From Burkholderiales bacterium (GTDB lineage: Bacteria > Pseudomonadota > Gammaproteobacteria > Burkholderiales > Casimicrobiaceae), in contig JABTUF010000002.1 of assembly GCA_015075645.1 (NCBI GenBank), positions 434,001 through 498,000 on the forward strand: a stretch of 64,000 nt of DNA. The letters run 5' to 3'. The notes beneath the pieces are model-generated. The model was not told the DNA's origin. It saw nothing but the letters and a program-made list of their open reading frames with translations, and did no database searches. Shown here piece after piece: positions 37,869 to 45,113 of this stretch. The translations under genes were made by a program, and so were the position numbers. Within the stretch, counting starts at the first letter, position 1. Every line of letters starts with the position of its first letter.

Positions 37869-39557
37869 ATGACGCGCGCACCGCTTTCGTCGGACACGGT
37901 GCGCGAGTTGCGCGCCGCGCTGTCGCGGTTCGGGCCACCGCACGACGCCGCGCGGCGATCCGCATGGGCGCGCGGCGCGCGCGCACCGTTCGCCGATGCG
38001 CACGCGCTGGTCGCCTGGCACGACCTCATGCTGTTCGTGCTCGCGCATCCGGCGAATCTCGCCGAACACGCCCGCGCGCAGCGCGAGCTCGAACGCGTGG
38101 CCCGCGCGGCGCGCACGATCGGCCGCTCCGGAAGCCGCGCCGACCGGCGTGCGCTGCGCGAGTCCGGCATCGCGTGGACGCGAGTGGAGGCGCGCTTCGG
38201 CCTCGCGTTCGCCCGCTGGCTCGTCGCGCGCCATCCGGGCCGCGCGGTGCTCGATGCGGTCGACGACGAACCGATGGCGCTCGGAGAGGCGATCGCGGCC
38301 GCGCTGCCGCCCGCGCAGGCCGACATCGCCTCGGGCGGTCATCTCGACGGCAACGAGATCGCCACCGCGTTCGCGCCGGGAGGAGATCGACTCGCGTGGC
38401 TCGTGCGCGTCTTCGATGCCCTCGACGCGCCCGCCGCCCACCGCGACCAGCTGTTCGAGGCGATCGGCGCCTCGACGAGGCTCGACCTCGCCGATTCACC
38501 GCTCTCGCGGACCTTCCTGCGCGGCCCCTCGCGCCGACCGTTCTGCGTGACGCGCCTCGTACGCGACCCCGACGTGGCGGCAACGCTCGAAACCCCGCTC
38601 GCGACGCCGCGCGGAGCGTCCCTGCGCGAGCGGGAGGCCGCGCTCGACGCGAGCCGCGGCGCGATCGCGGTCCTCGGCCGCGAAACCGATGCGATGGCGA
38701 CGACGAGCGCACGGGACAGCGAACTCCACGCGCTCGGTCGCGGACTCGTCATCGCGCTGCACGCCCCGTCGCCCGATCGCGCGGGCGCCTACGATGCGCA
38801 CGTGGGCTTCGGGCTCTACCGCAACGGCGTGCCGGTCGCCTACGGCGGCGGATGGCCGTTCGCCGGCGGCTGCAGGATCGGGGTCAACGTGTTCCCGGCG
38901 TTCCGCGGCGGCGAGTCCGCGTGGCTGTTCGCGCAGGTGCTGCGCGCCTATCGGCAGCGCTTTCACGTCGTGCGCTTCGTCGTCGAACCGTACCAGTACG
39001 GCGCCGGCAACCGCGAAGGGCTGGAATCGGGCGCGTTCTGGTTCTACTGGCGCCTGGGCTTCCGTCCGGTCGTGCCGCGCGTCCGCGCGCTCGCGGAGGC
39101 GGAGGCCGCCAAACTCGCCGCGGACCGCGACTACCGCGCGCCGATCGCGATGCTTCGCCGCTTCACGACGAGCGACATCGCCCTCGACCTCGCGCCGGGC
39201 GCCGCGCCGCCCGACGCGGCGGAACTCGCCGAGGCGGCCTCCGACTGGCTCGCACGGCGCGGACGCGGCGACTTCGCTCATGCGGAGCGCTTCGCGCTCG
39301 CGGCGGCCGAACGCCTCCTCGGACGTCGCGCGCCGGCGTCCGGCCCGGAACGCGACGCCTGGCGCGCCTTCGCGCCGCTCCTCGCGCAACTGCCTTCGCT
39401 CGCGCGCTGGTCGGCCCGCGAGCGCGCCCACCTCGCCGCCCTCCTCGATCTCAAGGCGCGCGACACGTTCGCGTTCCAGCGCAATCTCGCCGCGTCGCCG
39501 CGCCTGTGCCAGGCGCTCTCCACGCTCGCGACACGACGACGCGCGGAGCTTTGCTAG
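37869..39557 (+). CDS. Large hypothetical protein, possible acyltransferase-like core
   Basis: 562 residues, no family named. The first 280 residues are helical with many Arg/Ala. Residues about 295-425 are better conserved in character: HVGFGLYRNGVPVAYGGGWP, GVNVFPAFRGGESAWLFAQV, VVRFVVEPYQYGAGN and FWFYWRLGFRPV. The last resembles the end of GNAT acetyltransferases (xYxKLGF), and RGGESAWLF sits where the acetyl-CoA loop would be. That is inference from shape only. It starts 13 bases after the exported protein gene; its stop overlaps the -10 box of the SET gene. Confidence 0.6.
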   Translation: MTRAPLSSDTVRELRAALSRFGPPHDAARRSAWARGARAPFADAHALVAWHDLMLFVLAHPANLAEHARAQRELERVARAARTIGRSGSRADRRALRESGIAWTRVEARFGLAFARWLVARHPGRAVLDAVDDEPMALGEAIAAALPPAQADIASGGHLDGNEIATAFAPGGDRLAWLVRVFDALDAPAAHRDQLFEAIGASTRLDLADSPLSRTFLRGPSRRPFCVTRLVRDPDVAATLETPLATPRGASLREREAALDASRGAIAVLGRETDAMATTSARDSELHALGRGLVIALHAPSPDRAGAYDAHVGFGLYRNGVPVAYGGGWPFAGGCRIGVNVFPAFRGGESAWLFAQVLRAYRQRFHVVRFVVEPYQYGAGNREGLESGAFWFYWRLGFRPVVPRVRALAEAEAAKLAADRDYRAPIAMLRRFTTSDIALDLAPGAAPPDAAELAEAASDWLARRGRGDFAHAERFALAAAERLLGRRAPASGPERDAWRAFAPLLAQLPSLARWSARERAHLAALLDLKARDTFAFQRNLAASPRLCQALSTLATRRRAELC

Positions 39558-39560
39558 AAT
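39555..39560 (+). promoter_or_regulatory. Candidate -10 box (TAGAAT) for the SET gene
   Basis: TAGAAT starts on the stop codon of the preceding gene and lies 31 bases before the ATG at 39591, giving the SET gene its own possible promoter inside the cluster. Confidence 0.4.
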
Positions 39561-39590
39561 CCCGGCGTCCGTCGTTCGCCGTTCGCACCG

Positions 39591-40070
39591 ATGCCGCAGC
39601 GTTCCCGCAGCAGGAAACCACGCTCTGCCCGTCCCTGGCGCGTCCTCGAGTCCCCGATCCACGGCCGGGGCGTGTTCGCCGCGCGCACGATCCGCAAGGG
39701 CGAGACGATCATCGAGTACCGGGGCCGGCGCACCAGCTACGAAGAGGCCTGCGAGGGTCCCGACTCCGACCCGCACAACCCCTACCACACGTTCCTGTTC
39801 TCGCTCGACGACGGCCGCGTGATCGACGCCTCGGTGCGCGGCAACGCCGCGCGCTGGATCAACCACTCCTGCGCGCCGAACTGCGAGACCTACGAAGACG
39901 ACGAAGGGCGCGTGTTCATCGAGGCGCGACGCACGATCCGCGCCGGCGAGGAACTCGCGTACGACTACCAGTTGCAGCACGACGGGCCGGTCGGGCCGCG
40001 CGTGCGCAAGCGCTACGCCTGCCGCTGCGGCGCCTCGCGCTGTCGCGGCACGATGCTCGCGCGCAAGTAG
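39591..40070 (+). CDS. SET-domain protein lysine methyltransferase
   Basis: 159 residues, almost only a SET domain. It begins VLESPIHGRGVFAARTI (SAM-binding G-x-G), continues with ARWINHSCAPNCE (the NHSCxPN pseudoknot motif) and GEELAYDY (catalytic Tyr), and ends with a post-SET cysteine cluster CRCGASRCRGTM. A basic N-terminus precedes the domain. Bacterial members methylate lysines in unknown, sometimes ribosomal or host, proteins. All key residues are intact. Confidence 0.88.
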   Translation: MPQRSRSRKPRSARPWRVLESPIHGRGVFAARTIRKGETIIEYRGRRTSYEEACEGPDSDPHNPYHTFLFSLDDGRVIDASVRGNAARWINHSCAPNCETYEDDEGRVFIEARRTIRAGEELAYDYQLQHDGPVGPRVRKRYACRCGASRCRGTMLARK

Positions 40071-40159
40071 CACCTCCACGCCCGCGCCTCCCGCGACGGC
40101 CCGCTCCGCGCGGCCTCCGGCGCGTCCTCCGACGCACGCGGATCATGACGACGACGGTG

Positions 40160-40196
40160 ATAGTCGTGGCTTATTGTCGCCATAATGATAAACAAT
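40160..40196 (+). promoter_or_regulatory. OxyR operator upstream of ahpC
   Basis: Four tetranucleotides separated by exactly seven bases each: ATAG (40160), TTAT (40171), ATAA (40182), CAAT (40193). This fits the OxyR recognition pattern ATAG-N7-CTAT-N7-ATAG-N7-CTAT, with the spacing perfect and most block bases matching. It lies in an A/T-rich island 69 bases before the ahpC start, as expected for activation by oxidised OxyR. No oxyR gene is in the window. Confidence 0.65.
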
Positions 40197-40264
40197 TTGT
40201 ATTCTCGTAGTGTTGATCATAAACTCTGCTTCGTCCTGTTTCCCATCGCACGAAGGAGAGCCGC

Positions 40265-40813
40265 ATGAAGACCGTCGGACAGAAGCTCGAAGCGTTTTCC
40301 GTCATGGGCGTCAAGCCCGGATTCAACCAGCACGAGGAGGGCGGCGTCTCGGCGTTCGAGACGATCACCGAGGCCTCGTTCCCGGGCAAGTGGAAGATCG
40401 TCTACTTCTACCCGAAGGACTTCACCTTCGTCTGCCCGACCGAGATCGTCGGCTTCGCGAAGCTCGCGAACGACTTCGCCGACCGCGACGCGGTGGTGCT
40501 CGGCGGTTCGACCGACAACGAGTTCGCGAAGCTCGGCTGGCGCCGCGACCACGCGGACCTGAAGAGCCTGAACCACTGGCAGTTCGCCGACGTCCCGGGC
40601 TCGCTCGTCGACCAGCTCGGCGTGCGCGACGCGAAGGAAGGCGTAGCGCTTCGCGCGACGTTCGTCATCGACCCGGACAACGTGATCCAGCACGTGTCGG
40701 TCAACAACCTGAACGTCGGACGCAACCCGGACGAGATCCTGCGGATCCTCGACGGCCTGCAGACCGACGAGCTCTGCCCCTGCAACCGCAAGGTCGGCGG
40801 CTCGACGATCTGA
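40265..40813 (+). CDS. ahpC: AhpC-type peroxiredoxin
   Basis: 182 residues. The peroxidatic cysteine lies in YPKDFTFVCPTE, with the resolving cysteine in the C-terminal LCPCNRK. LGGSTDNEF and RATFVIDP are family features. It reduces hydrogen and alkyl peroxides. The typical electron partner AhpF is absent; instead ahpD follows, so the AhpD adaptor is the likely reductant, as in mycobacteria. AAGGAG lies before the ATG. Control by OxyR is suggested by the site at 40160. Confidence 0.93.
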   Translation: MKTVGQKLEAFSVMGVKPGFNQHEEGGVSAFETITEASFPGKWKIVYFYPKDFTFVCPTEIVGFAKLANDFADRDAVVLGGSTDNEFAKLGWRRDHADLKSLNHWQFADVPGSLVDQLGVRDAKEGVALRATFVIDPDNVIQHVSVNNLNVGRNPDEILRILDGLQTDELCPCNRKVGGSTI

Positions 40814-40816
40814 CGC

Positions 40817-40867
40817 GGCGCCGGCCTCCGGCGCCTGCCTGGCCCGCCCCCCCGCACGGGGGGCGGG
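40817..40867 (+). terminator. Two tandem hairpins between ahpC and ahpD
   Basis: First stem: GGCGCCGG / CCGGCGCC, loop CCT (40817-40835). Second stem: 10 bp, CCCGCCCCCC with GGGGGGCGGG, loop of five (40843-40867). No T-run follows. They could trim or partly stop the transcript, giving more AhpC than AhpD. Confidence 0.45.
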
Positions 40868-40923
40868 TGCCGCGCCCGCGCGCGCGGCGTTCCCCATCCC
40901 GATTCCCCGCGAGGACGACGACC

Positions 40924-41475
40924 ATGGACACGCTCAACGACATCAAGGCCCGGCTGCCCGACTGGGCGAAGGACATTCGCCTCAACCTCGACGCGACGAT
41001 CGCGCGTTCGAGCCTCGAGCCGCGCCTCGCGGTCGGGGCGGCGCTCGCCGCGGCCTACGCGGCGCGTTCCCCCGCGCTCGTCGAGGCGTTCCGCCGCCCC
41101 GACGCACTCGACGAGACGCACGCGCACGGCGCGCTGACCGCCGCCGCGCTGATGGGCATGAACAACGTCTGGTACCCGTTCGTCGAGATGGCGGACGACG
41201 CCGACCTCGCGACGATGCGCCCGGAGTTGCGCATGAACGCGTACGCGACGCACGGTGGCGTCGACAAGGTGGCGTTCGAGCTCTACGCGCTCGCCGCCTC
41301 CATCGTGGGCAAGTGCACCCACTGCATACGCTCGCACGCGAAGCTCCTGAAGGAATCCGGCCTCTCGACGCAGCAGGTGCGCGACGTCGGCCGGATCGCG
41401 GCGAGCGTCCACGCCGCCGCGTTGGCCCTCGAGGTGGCTCCGCAGGCCAAGCGCGCCGAGGCCGTCGCGGCCTGA
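40924..41475 (+). CDS. ahpD: Alkyl hydroperoxidase AhpD-type disulfide reductase
   Basis: 183 residues of the carboxymuconolactone decarboxylase-like fold. The redox centre is GKCTHCIRSH, a CxxC with the downstream His used in proton relay, and the Glu upstream in the helix FELYALAASIV. AhpD passes electrons from dihydrolipoamide to AhpC. Its position 110 bases after ahpC supports one operon interrupted by the hairpins at 40817. Confidence 0.9.
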   Translation: MDTLNDIKARLPDWAKDIRLNLDATIARSSLEPRLAVGAALAAAYAARSPALVEAFRRPDALDETHAHGALTAAALMGMNNVWYPFVEMADDADLATMRPELRMNAYATHGGVDKVAFELYALAASIVGKCTHCIRSHAKLLKESGLSTQQVRDVGRIAASVHAAALALEVAPQAKRAEAVAA

Positions 41476-41605
41476 CGTTCCCCCGGCACGCGACGCCCGG
41501 CTCGAGGGGTGTCGCGCGCCGCCCGATCGGCCCGGATTGCGCGCGCGGCCGCGCGTCGTCACAATCCGCACGCCCGCGGCGCCTGCCGCGTCACGAAAGC
41601 CCACG

Positions 41606-42709
41606 ATGGCCCGAAAGTCTCCCACCGTGCCGGCCGGCCGGCTCGTCGTCGTCGAGCATCGCTCCCGCGTGCTCGCCGACAATCCGCTCGGCGATCCGCA
41701 CGTCCGGCGCCTGCCGGTGTGGCTCCCGCCCGGCTACGACGAAGGCGCCACGCGCGGCCGCGGACGCCGCTATCCGGTGCTGTTCGACCTCGTGGGCTTC
41801 ACCGGGTCGGGACTCTCGCACGTCAACTGGCGCCCGTTCGACGAGAACGTGCCGGAGCGTCTCGCGCGCCTGGTCCGCGACGCGAAGATGGGGCCGGCGA
41901 TCGTCGTGTTCCCCGACTGTTTCACGAGCCTCGGCGGCAACCAGTACGTGAACTCGCCGGCGATCGGCCGCTACGCCGACTACCTGACGCGCGAACTGGT
42001 GCCGTTCGTCGACCGGGAGTTCCGCACGCTCGCGTCGCGCGAGCACCGCGCCTGCTTCGGCAAGTCCTCAGGCGGCTACGGCGCGATCGTCCACGGCATG
42101 CGTTACCCGCAGACCTGGGCGGCGGTCGCCGACCATTCGGGCGACGCGATGTTCGAGTTCTGTTACTACACCGACCTGCCGCGCACGCTGAACGAACTCG
42201 ACCGCTACCGGATGCCGAAACGCCGGGCCGGGCGCGCCGCGATGGCGCGCGTCGCGCAGGTCGCGGACGGCCGCGACGACGGCCGCATCCGCCGCTTCCT
42301 CGACGCGATGTGGGCGAAGGACAAGGTCACCGACGGCGAGGTGCACGCGCTGATGATGCTCGCGATGGCGGCGACCTACGATCCGGTCCCGCGCGACAAG
42401 CTCGGATTCCGCCTGCCGGTCAACCTCGAGACCGGCGAACTGATTCCCGCGCGCTGGCGGCGCTGGAAGGCCCACGATCCGGTGGAGATGGTCGCGCATC
42501 ACGTCAAGGAGCTGCGCTCGCTGAAGGCGATCTGGGTCGACTGCGGATGGCGCGACCAGTACCACCTGCACTACGGCGCGCGGCTCCTCTCGCGCGCGTT
42601 GTCGCGCCACGGCATCCGGCACGTGTACGAGGAATTCGACGACACCCACTCGTCGATCGACTACCGGATGGACACGAGCCTGCCGTTCCTCTACCGGGCC
42701 ATCCGGTAG
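41606..42709 (+). CDS. Esterase of the enterochelin-esterase/esterase D type
   Basis: 367 residues from ATG at 41606. Alpha/beta-hydrolase: PVWLPPGYDE and YPVLFDLVGFTGSG early on, AIVVFPDCFTSLGGNQYVNS, the nucleophile elbow FGKSSGGYGA, and near the C-terminus DCGWRDQYHL (acid) and FDDTHSSIDYR (His). The family includes carbohydrate and siderophore esterases. No signal peptide and no siderophore genes, so it is a cytosolic esterase of unknown substrate. Confidence 0.8.
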   Translation: MARKSPTVPAGRLVVVEHRSRVLADNPLGDPHVRRLPVWLPPGYDEGATRGRGRRYPVLFDLVGFTGSGLSHVNWRPFDENVPERLARLVRDAKMGPAIVVFPDCFTSLGGNQYVNSPAIGRYADYLTRELVPFVDREFRTLASREHRACFGKSSGGYGAIVHGMRYPQTWAAVADHSGDAMFEFCYYTDLPRTLNELDRYRMPKRRAGRAAMARVAQVADGRDDGRIRRFLDAMWAKDKVTDGEVHALMMLAMAATYDPVPRDKLGFRLPVNLETGELIPARWRRWKAHDPVEMVAHHVKELRSLKAIWVDCGWRDQYHLHYGARLLSRALSRHGIRHVYEEFDDTHSSIDYRMDTSLPFLYRAIR

Positions 42710-42825
42710 CGCTCGACGGCGAACCCGCCCGCCGCCGGAGCGGGACTGCACGGGGCACGCGGCGCAGCCGCATGCGTCAGGTCAGCCGGGACCCGGCCGA
42801 CGCCGTCCTTTCGGGATTCCGATGT

Positions 42826-43083
42826 TCAGTGCTGCAGTCCGATCGACGGAAACTCGACGGTTTCCGGCGTGCGGCCGTCGTGCGGCCAGCGGCGGGTGCG
42901 GCCGTCGGTGTACGCGCCGGCGCGCGCCGCGAGGGGCGAGCTGACGGTGCGCACCAGCTTGCGCAGCCAGGTCGCGAACGCGCCTGCCGCGTCGGCGAGG
43001 GCTTCGGCGCGGGCCAACTGGGCCTCGGCGAGCAACCTGTCGTGCGCGGGAAGGTGGGAGAGGCGACGGTCGAGTTCGTTCAT
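42826..43083 (-). CDS. Small hypothetical protein divergent from LysR
   Basis: 85 residues from ATG at 43083 with GGAGG upstream. Residues 1-50 are mostly amphipathic helix (LLAEAQLARAEALADAAGAF), then a basic-hydrophobic stretch (WLRKLVRTV) and a polar Arg/Pro tail. It is divergent from the LysR-type regulator with the dyad operator between them, so it may be that regulator's target. No family was recognised. Confidence 0.55.
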   Translation of the reverse strand: MNELDRRLSHLPAHDRLLAEAQLARAEALADAAGAFATWLRKLVRTVSSPLAARAGAYTDGRTRRWPHDGRTPETVEFPSIGLQH

Positions 43084-43207
43084 GGTGCCAGACCTCCTGG
43101 GTCCAGTCCGCCCCTGCGGGGGCGTTCCGACGCCGGATCGGGTCGATCCGGCACCGTCAATGATGATTGCCAACTCGTTGACACACAATCTGTTTTACTG
43201 GAAACTG

Positions 43208-43230
43208 ATTCGTGCCACTTTGGCACGAAT
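43208..43230. promoter_or_regulatory. Perfect dyad operator of the LysR-type regulator
   Basis: ATTCGTGCCA and TGGCACGAAT are perfect inverted repeats separated by CTT. Within them T43213 and A43225 form the T-N11-A core of LysR-type boxes. The site lies 13 bases upstream of the LysR TTG start, in the divergent intergenic region, so autoregulation is likely. A TTGACA at 43178-43183 may be the -35 of the regulator's promoter. Confidence 0.65.
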
Positions 43231-43243
43231 ACGCAACTGAACA

Positions 43244-44218
43244 TTGGACACGGTTTTCGCCATGGACGCCCTGCTTCGCGCGGTCGACCGGGGCGGATTC
43301 GCACCGGCCGCCCGGGAGTTGGGGATGTCGCCCTCCGCGTTGTCCAAGATCGTGGCGAAGCTCGAGCATCGGCTCGGTGTCAAGCTCCTGCACCGGACGA
43401 CGCGGCGGCTTCGCCCGACCGCCGAGGGCGAGGCGTACCTCGAGCGCGCCCGTCGCATCGTGGAGGCCGTCCGGGAGGCGGACAACGAAGCGATGCATCA
43501 TGGCGGCCGTCCGGCGGGGCGGCTGCGGCTCGTCGTCGGCCTCTCGTTCGGCACCTACGCACTCGTGCCTTCGCTGCCTGAGTTCCTGTCGCGCTATCCG
43601 GAGATCGAACTCGACCTCGTGATGGGCGAGCGCGCGCAGGATCCGGCCGAGTCCGGCGCCGACCTCGCGATCCGGCTCGGACCGGTGGCAGACGCGGCGC
43701 TCGTGGCGCGCAGGATCTGCGACGTCGAGCGCGTCATCTGCGCCTCGCCCGCCTACATCGCGCGCGCCGGCCTGCCCACCGATCCGGCGCGCCTCGACGA
43801 CCACGAGTGCCTGACGCTCGCCGATGCGCCGGAACTCGCGCGCTGGCCGTTCTCGATCGGCGGGAAGCGCACCGAGATCGACGTGCGCGGCCGCGGGCGT
43901 GTCACCGCGAACAACGCGGAGACGCTGCTCGAACTCGCGCTGCTCGGCCTGGGACTCGTGCGGCTGCCCGACGTCATCGTCGGGCCATCGCTTCGCGCCG
44001 GGCGGCTCGTGCCGCTTTTCGCCGATCGCCACGTCGCCGAACCGGTTCCGGTGCACGCCATCTATCCGTGGGCGAGGCAGCGACCACCGAAGGTCGGCGC
44101 GATGATCGACTATCTGATCGAGAAGTTCGGCGACGCACCCTGGCACACGATCGAACCGCGCGCGCGTCCGCCGCGGCCCCGCGTCCGCCCTCGGAACAAA
44201 GGGGTCAGACTCGATTGA
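43244..44218 (+). CDS. LysR-family transcriptional regulator
   Basis: 324 residues. The TTG start gives the family N-terminus MDTVFAMDALLRAVDRGGF; ATG at 43262 is the alternative. The winged helix (FAPAARELGMSPSALSKIVAKLE, shown in part: AARELGMSPSALSK) is followed by a substrate domain with RLRLVVGLSFGTYALVPSL, DLAIRLGPVADAAL and LLGLGLVRLPDVIV, of the CrgA-like subgroup. The body should end near residue 300; the last about 25 residues are Arg/Pro-rich and the final NKGVRLD and stop are encoded by the left inverted repeat of the RAYT unit. The 3' end has therefore been rewritten. Confidence 0.88.
   Translation: MDTVFAMDALLRAVDRGGFAPAARELGMSPSALSKIVAKLEHRLGVKLLHRTTRRLRPTAEGEAYLERARRIVEAVREADNEAMHHGGRPAGRLRLVVGLSFGTYALVPSLPEFLSRYPEIELDLVMGERAQDPAESGADLAIRLGPVADAALVARRICDVERVICASPAYIARAGLPTDPARLDDHECLTLADAPELARWPFSIGGKRTEIDVRGRGRVTANNAETLLELALLGLGLVRLPDVIVGPSLRAGRLVPLFADRHVAEPVPVHAIYPWARQRPPKVGAMIDYLIEKFGDAPWHTIEPRARPPRPRVRPRNKGVRLD
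44197..44218 (+). repeat. Left 22-bp inverted repeat of the RAYT unit
   Basis: Core GGGGTCAGACTCGATT, preceded by CAAA and followed by GA. Exact reverse complement of 45082-45103. It contains the stop codons of the LysR gene (44216-44218) and of the transposase (44205-44207). Confidence 0.85.
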
Positions 44219-44909
44219 TGTTCGGTGCCGACCTCCTGGCGCCACCTCGCGGCAACCGTGAAGGCCTCCGGCCCGAGGCGTCGACCCTGGCGAGAAAGCC
44301 CGCACGGCCGAGCGCCCATGCGTGTTGCGTCGCGTCGCGAATGAGATCCAGTTCCGCCAACGGAATGGCAGCGCGAAACAGGTCACGGTATGCCGCCTGG
44401 CGCGCGTCGTCGCTCGAGCCCAGCGCATGATAGACAGGGTGAGGCGTGAGGAGTTCGTCGGTGTCGCCAAAGGCATTGGCGGCGAAACTTGACCAGCGAT
44501 AGGCTCTTGGACGGTCCACGATCCGGGCACGGACGGGATTGAGTTCGATATAGCGCATGCAGGTGATCAGATAGCGCTCGTCATCGACGATTGCGGCCTT
44601 GTAGCGGCCTTCCCATAGTGTCCCGGTGCGACGATGGCGGCGATTGAACCATTGCACGTACACGCGGCCGACGGCTTGCATCGTGCGCGGGACGCCGGCC
44701 GGATCGTCGGGGGTCACCAGCAGGTGGAAATGGTTGGCCATGAGCACGTAGGAGTGAACGGAGACGGTGTGCCGGCGGCACGCGTCGAGCAAACGATTGC
44801 GGAAGTACGTGAGGTCGTCGGCGTCGAGGAAGGTGGGCTGGCGGTCGTTCCCGCGTTGGATGACGTGCAAAGGCACGCCGGGAACGAAGAATCGGGGAAG
44901 GCGAGGCAT
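44205..44909 (-). CDS. REP-associated tyrosine transposase (Y1/HUH, RAYT)
   Basis: 234 residues. Starts PRLPRFFVPGVPLHVIQRGN, typical of RAYTs. The HUH motif is in VLMANHFHLLVTP, and the catalytic Tyr is expected in ERYLITCMRYIELNPVRA. WEGRYKAA and YRWSSFAAN are also family stretches. Enzymes of this group nick single-stranded DNA and mobilise short palindromic repeats. The gene appears intact; its C-terminus runs into the left repeat. Confidence 0.9.
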   Translation of the reverse strand: MPRLPRFFVPGVPLHVIQRGNDRQPTFLDADDLTYFRNRLLDACRRHTVSVHSYVLMANHFHLLVTPDDPAGVPRTMQAVGRVYVQWFNRRHRRTGTLWEGRYKAAIVDDERYLITCMRYIELNPVRARIVDRPRAYRWSSFAANAFGDTDELLTPHPVYHALGSSDDARQAAYRDLFRAAIPLAELDLIRDATQHAWALGRAGFLARVDASGRRPSRLPRGGARRSAPNINRV

Positions 44910-45081
44910 GTCCGCATGCTGATTGGGCGGCACTTGTCGCGCGATCAGCCATGCGGCCGAGATCGGACCTGTCGACCATGCACGATCAGACGCAGACGCG
45001 CTTTGCGCCCGAAGTGCGCGGGACCCGGGGCGCGCAATGCAGTCTCCCGGGTTGCGCGGGGCGACAGGTGCCCGCAGACTT

Positions 45082-45103
45082 TCAATCGAGTCTGACCCCT
45101 TTG
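45082..45103 (-). repeat. Right 22-bp inverted repeat of the RAYT unit
   Basis: Exact reverse complement of 44197-44218 (reads AATCGAGTCTGACCCC in its core on the plus strand). It lies 173 bases upstream of the transposase start and 10 bases before the ATG at 45114. Confidence 0.85.
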
Positions 45104-45113
45104 ATTTCCAACC

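Larger units (their letters stand above)
44197..45103. mobile_element. RAYT (REP-associated tyrosine transposase) unit
   Basis: About 907 bp bounded by perfect 22-bp inverted repeats and holding one transposase gene on the minus strand. Its base composition is less GC-rich than the neighbouring genes. The left repeat provides both the LysR and the transposase stop codons. The right repeat ends 10 bases before the next gene's ATG, so the unit sits exactly between two genes and probably separated the downstream gene from its old promoter. Confidence 0.7.

Noticed and set aside
43244..44218. The LysR-type gene as oxyR
   Set aside because: It has no OxyR-type redox cysteine pair and its ligand domain is of the CrgA-like type; it lies 2.4 kb from ahpC behind other genes.
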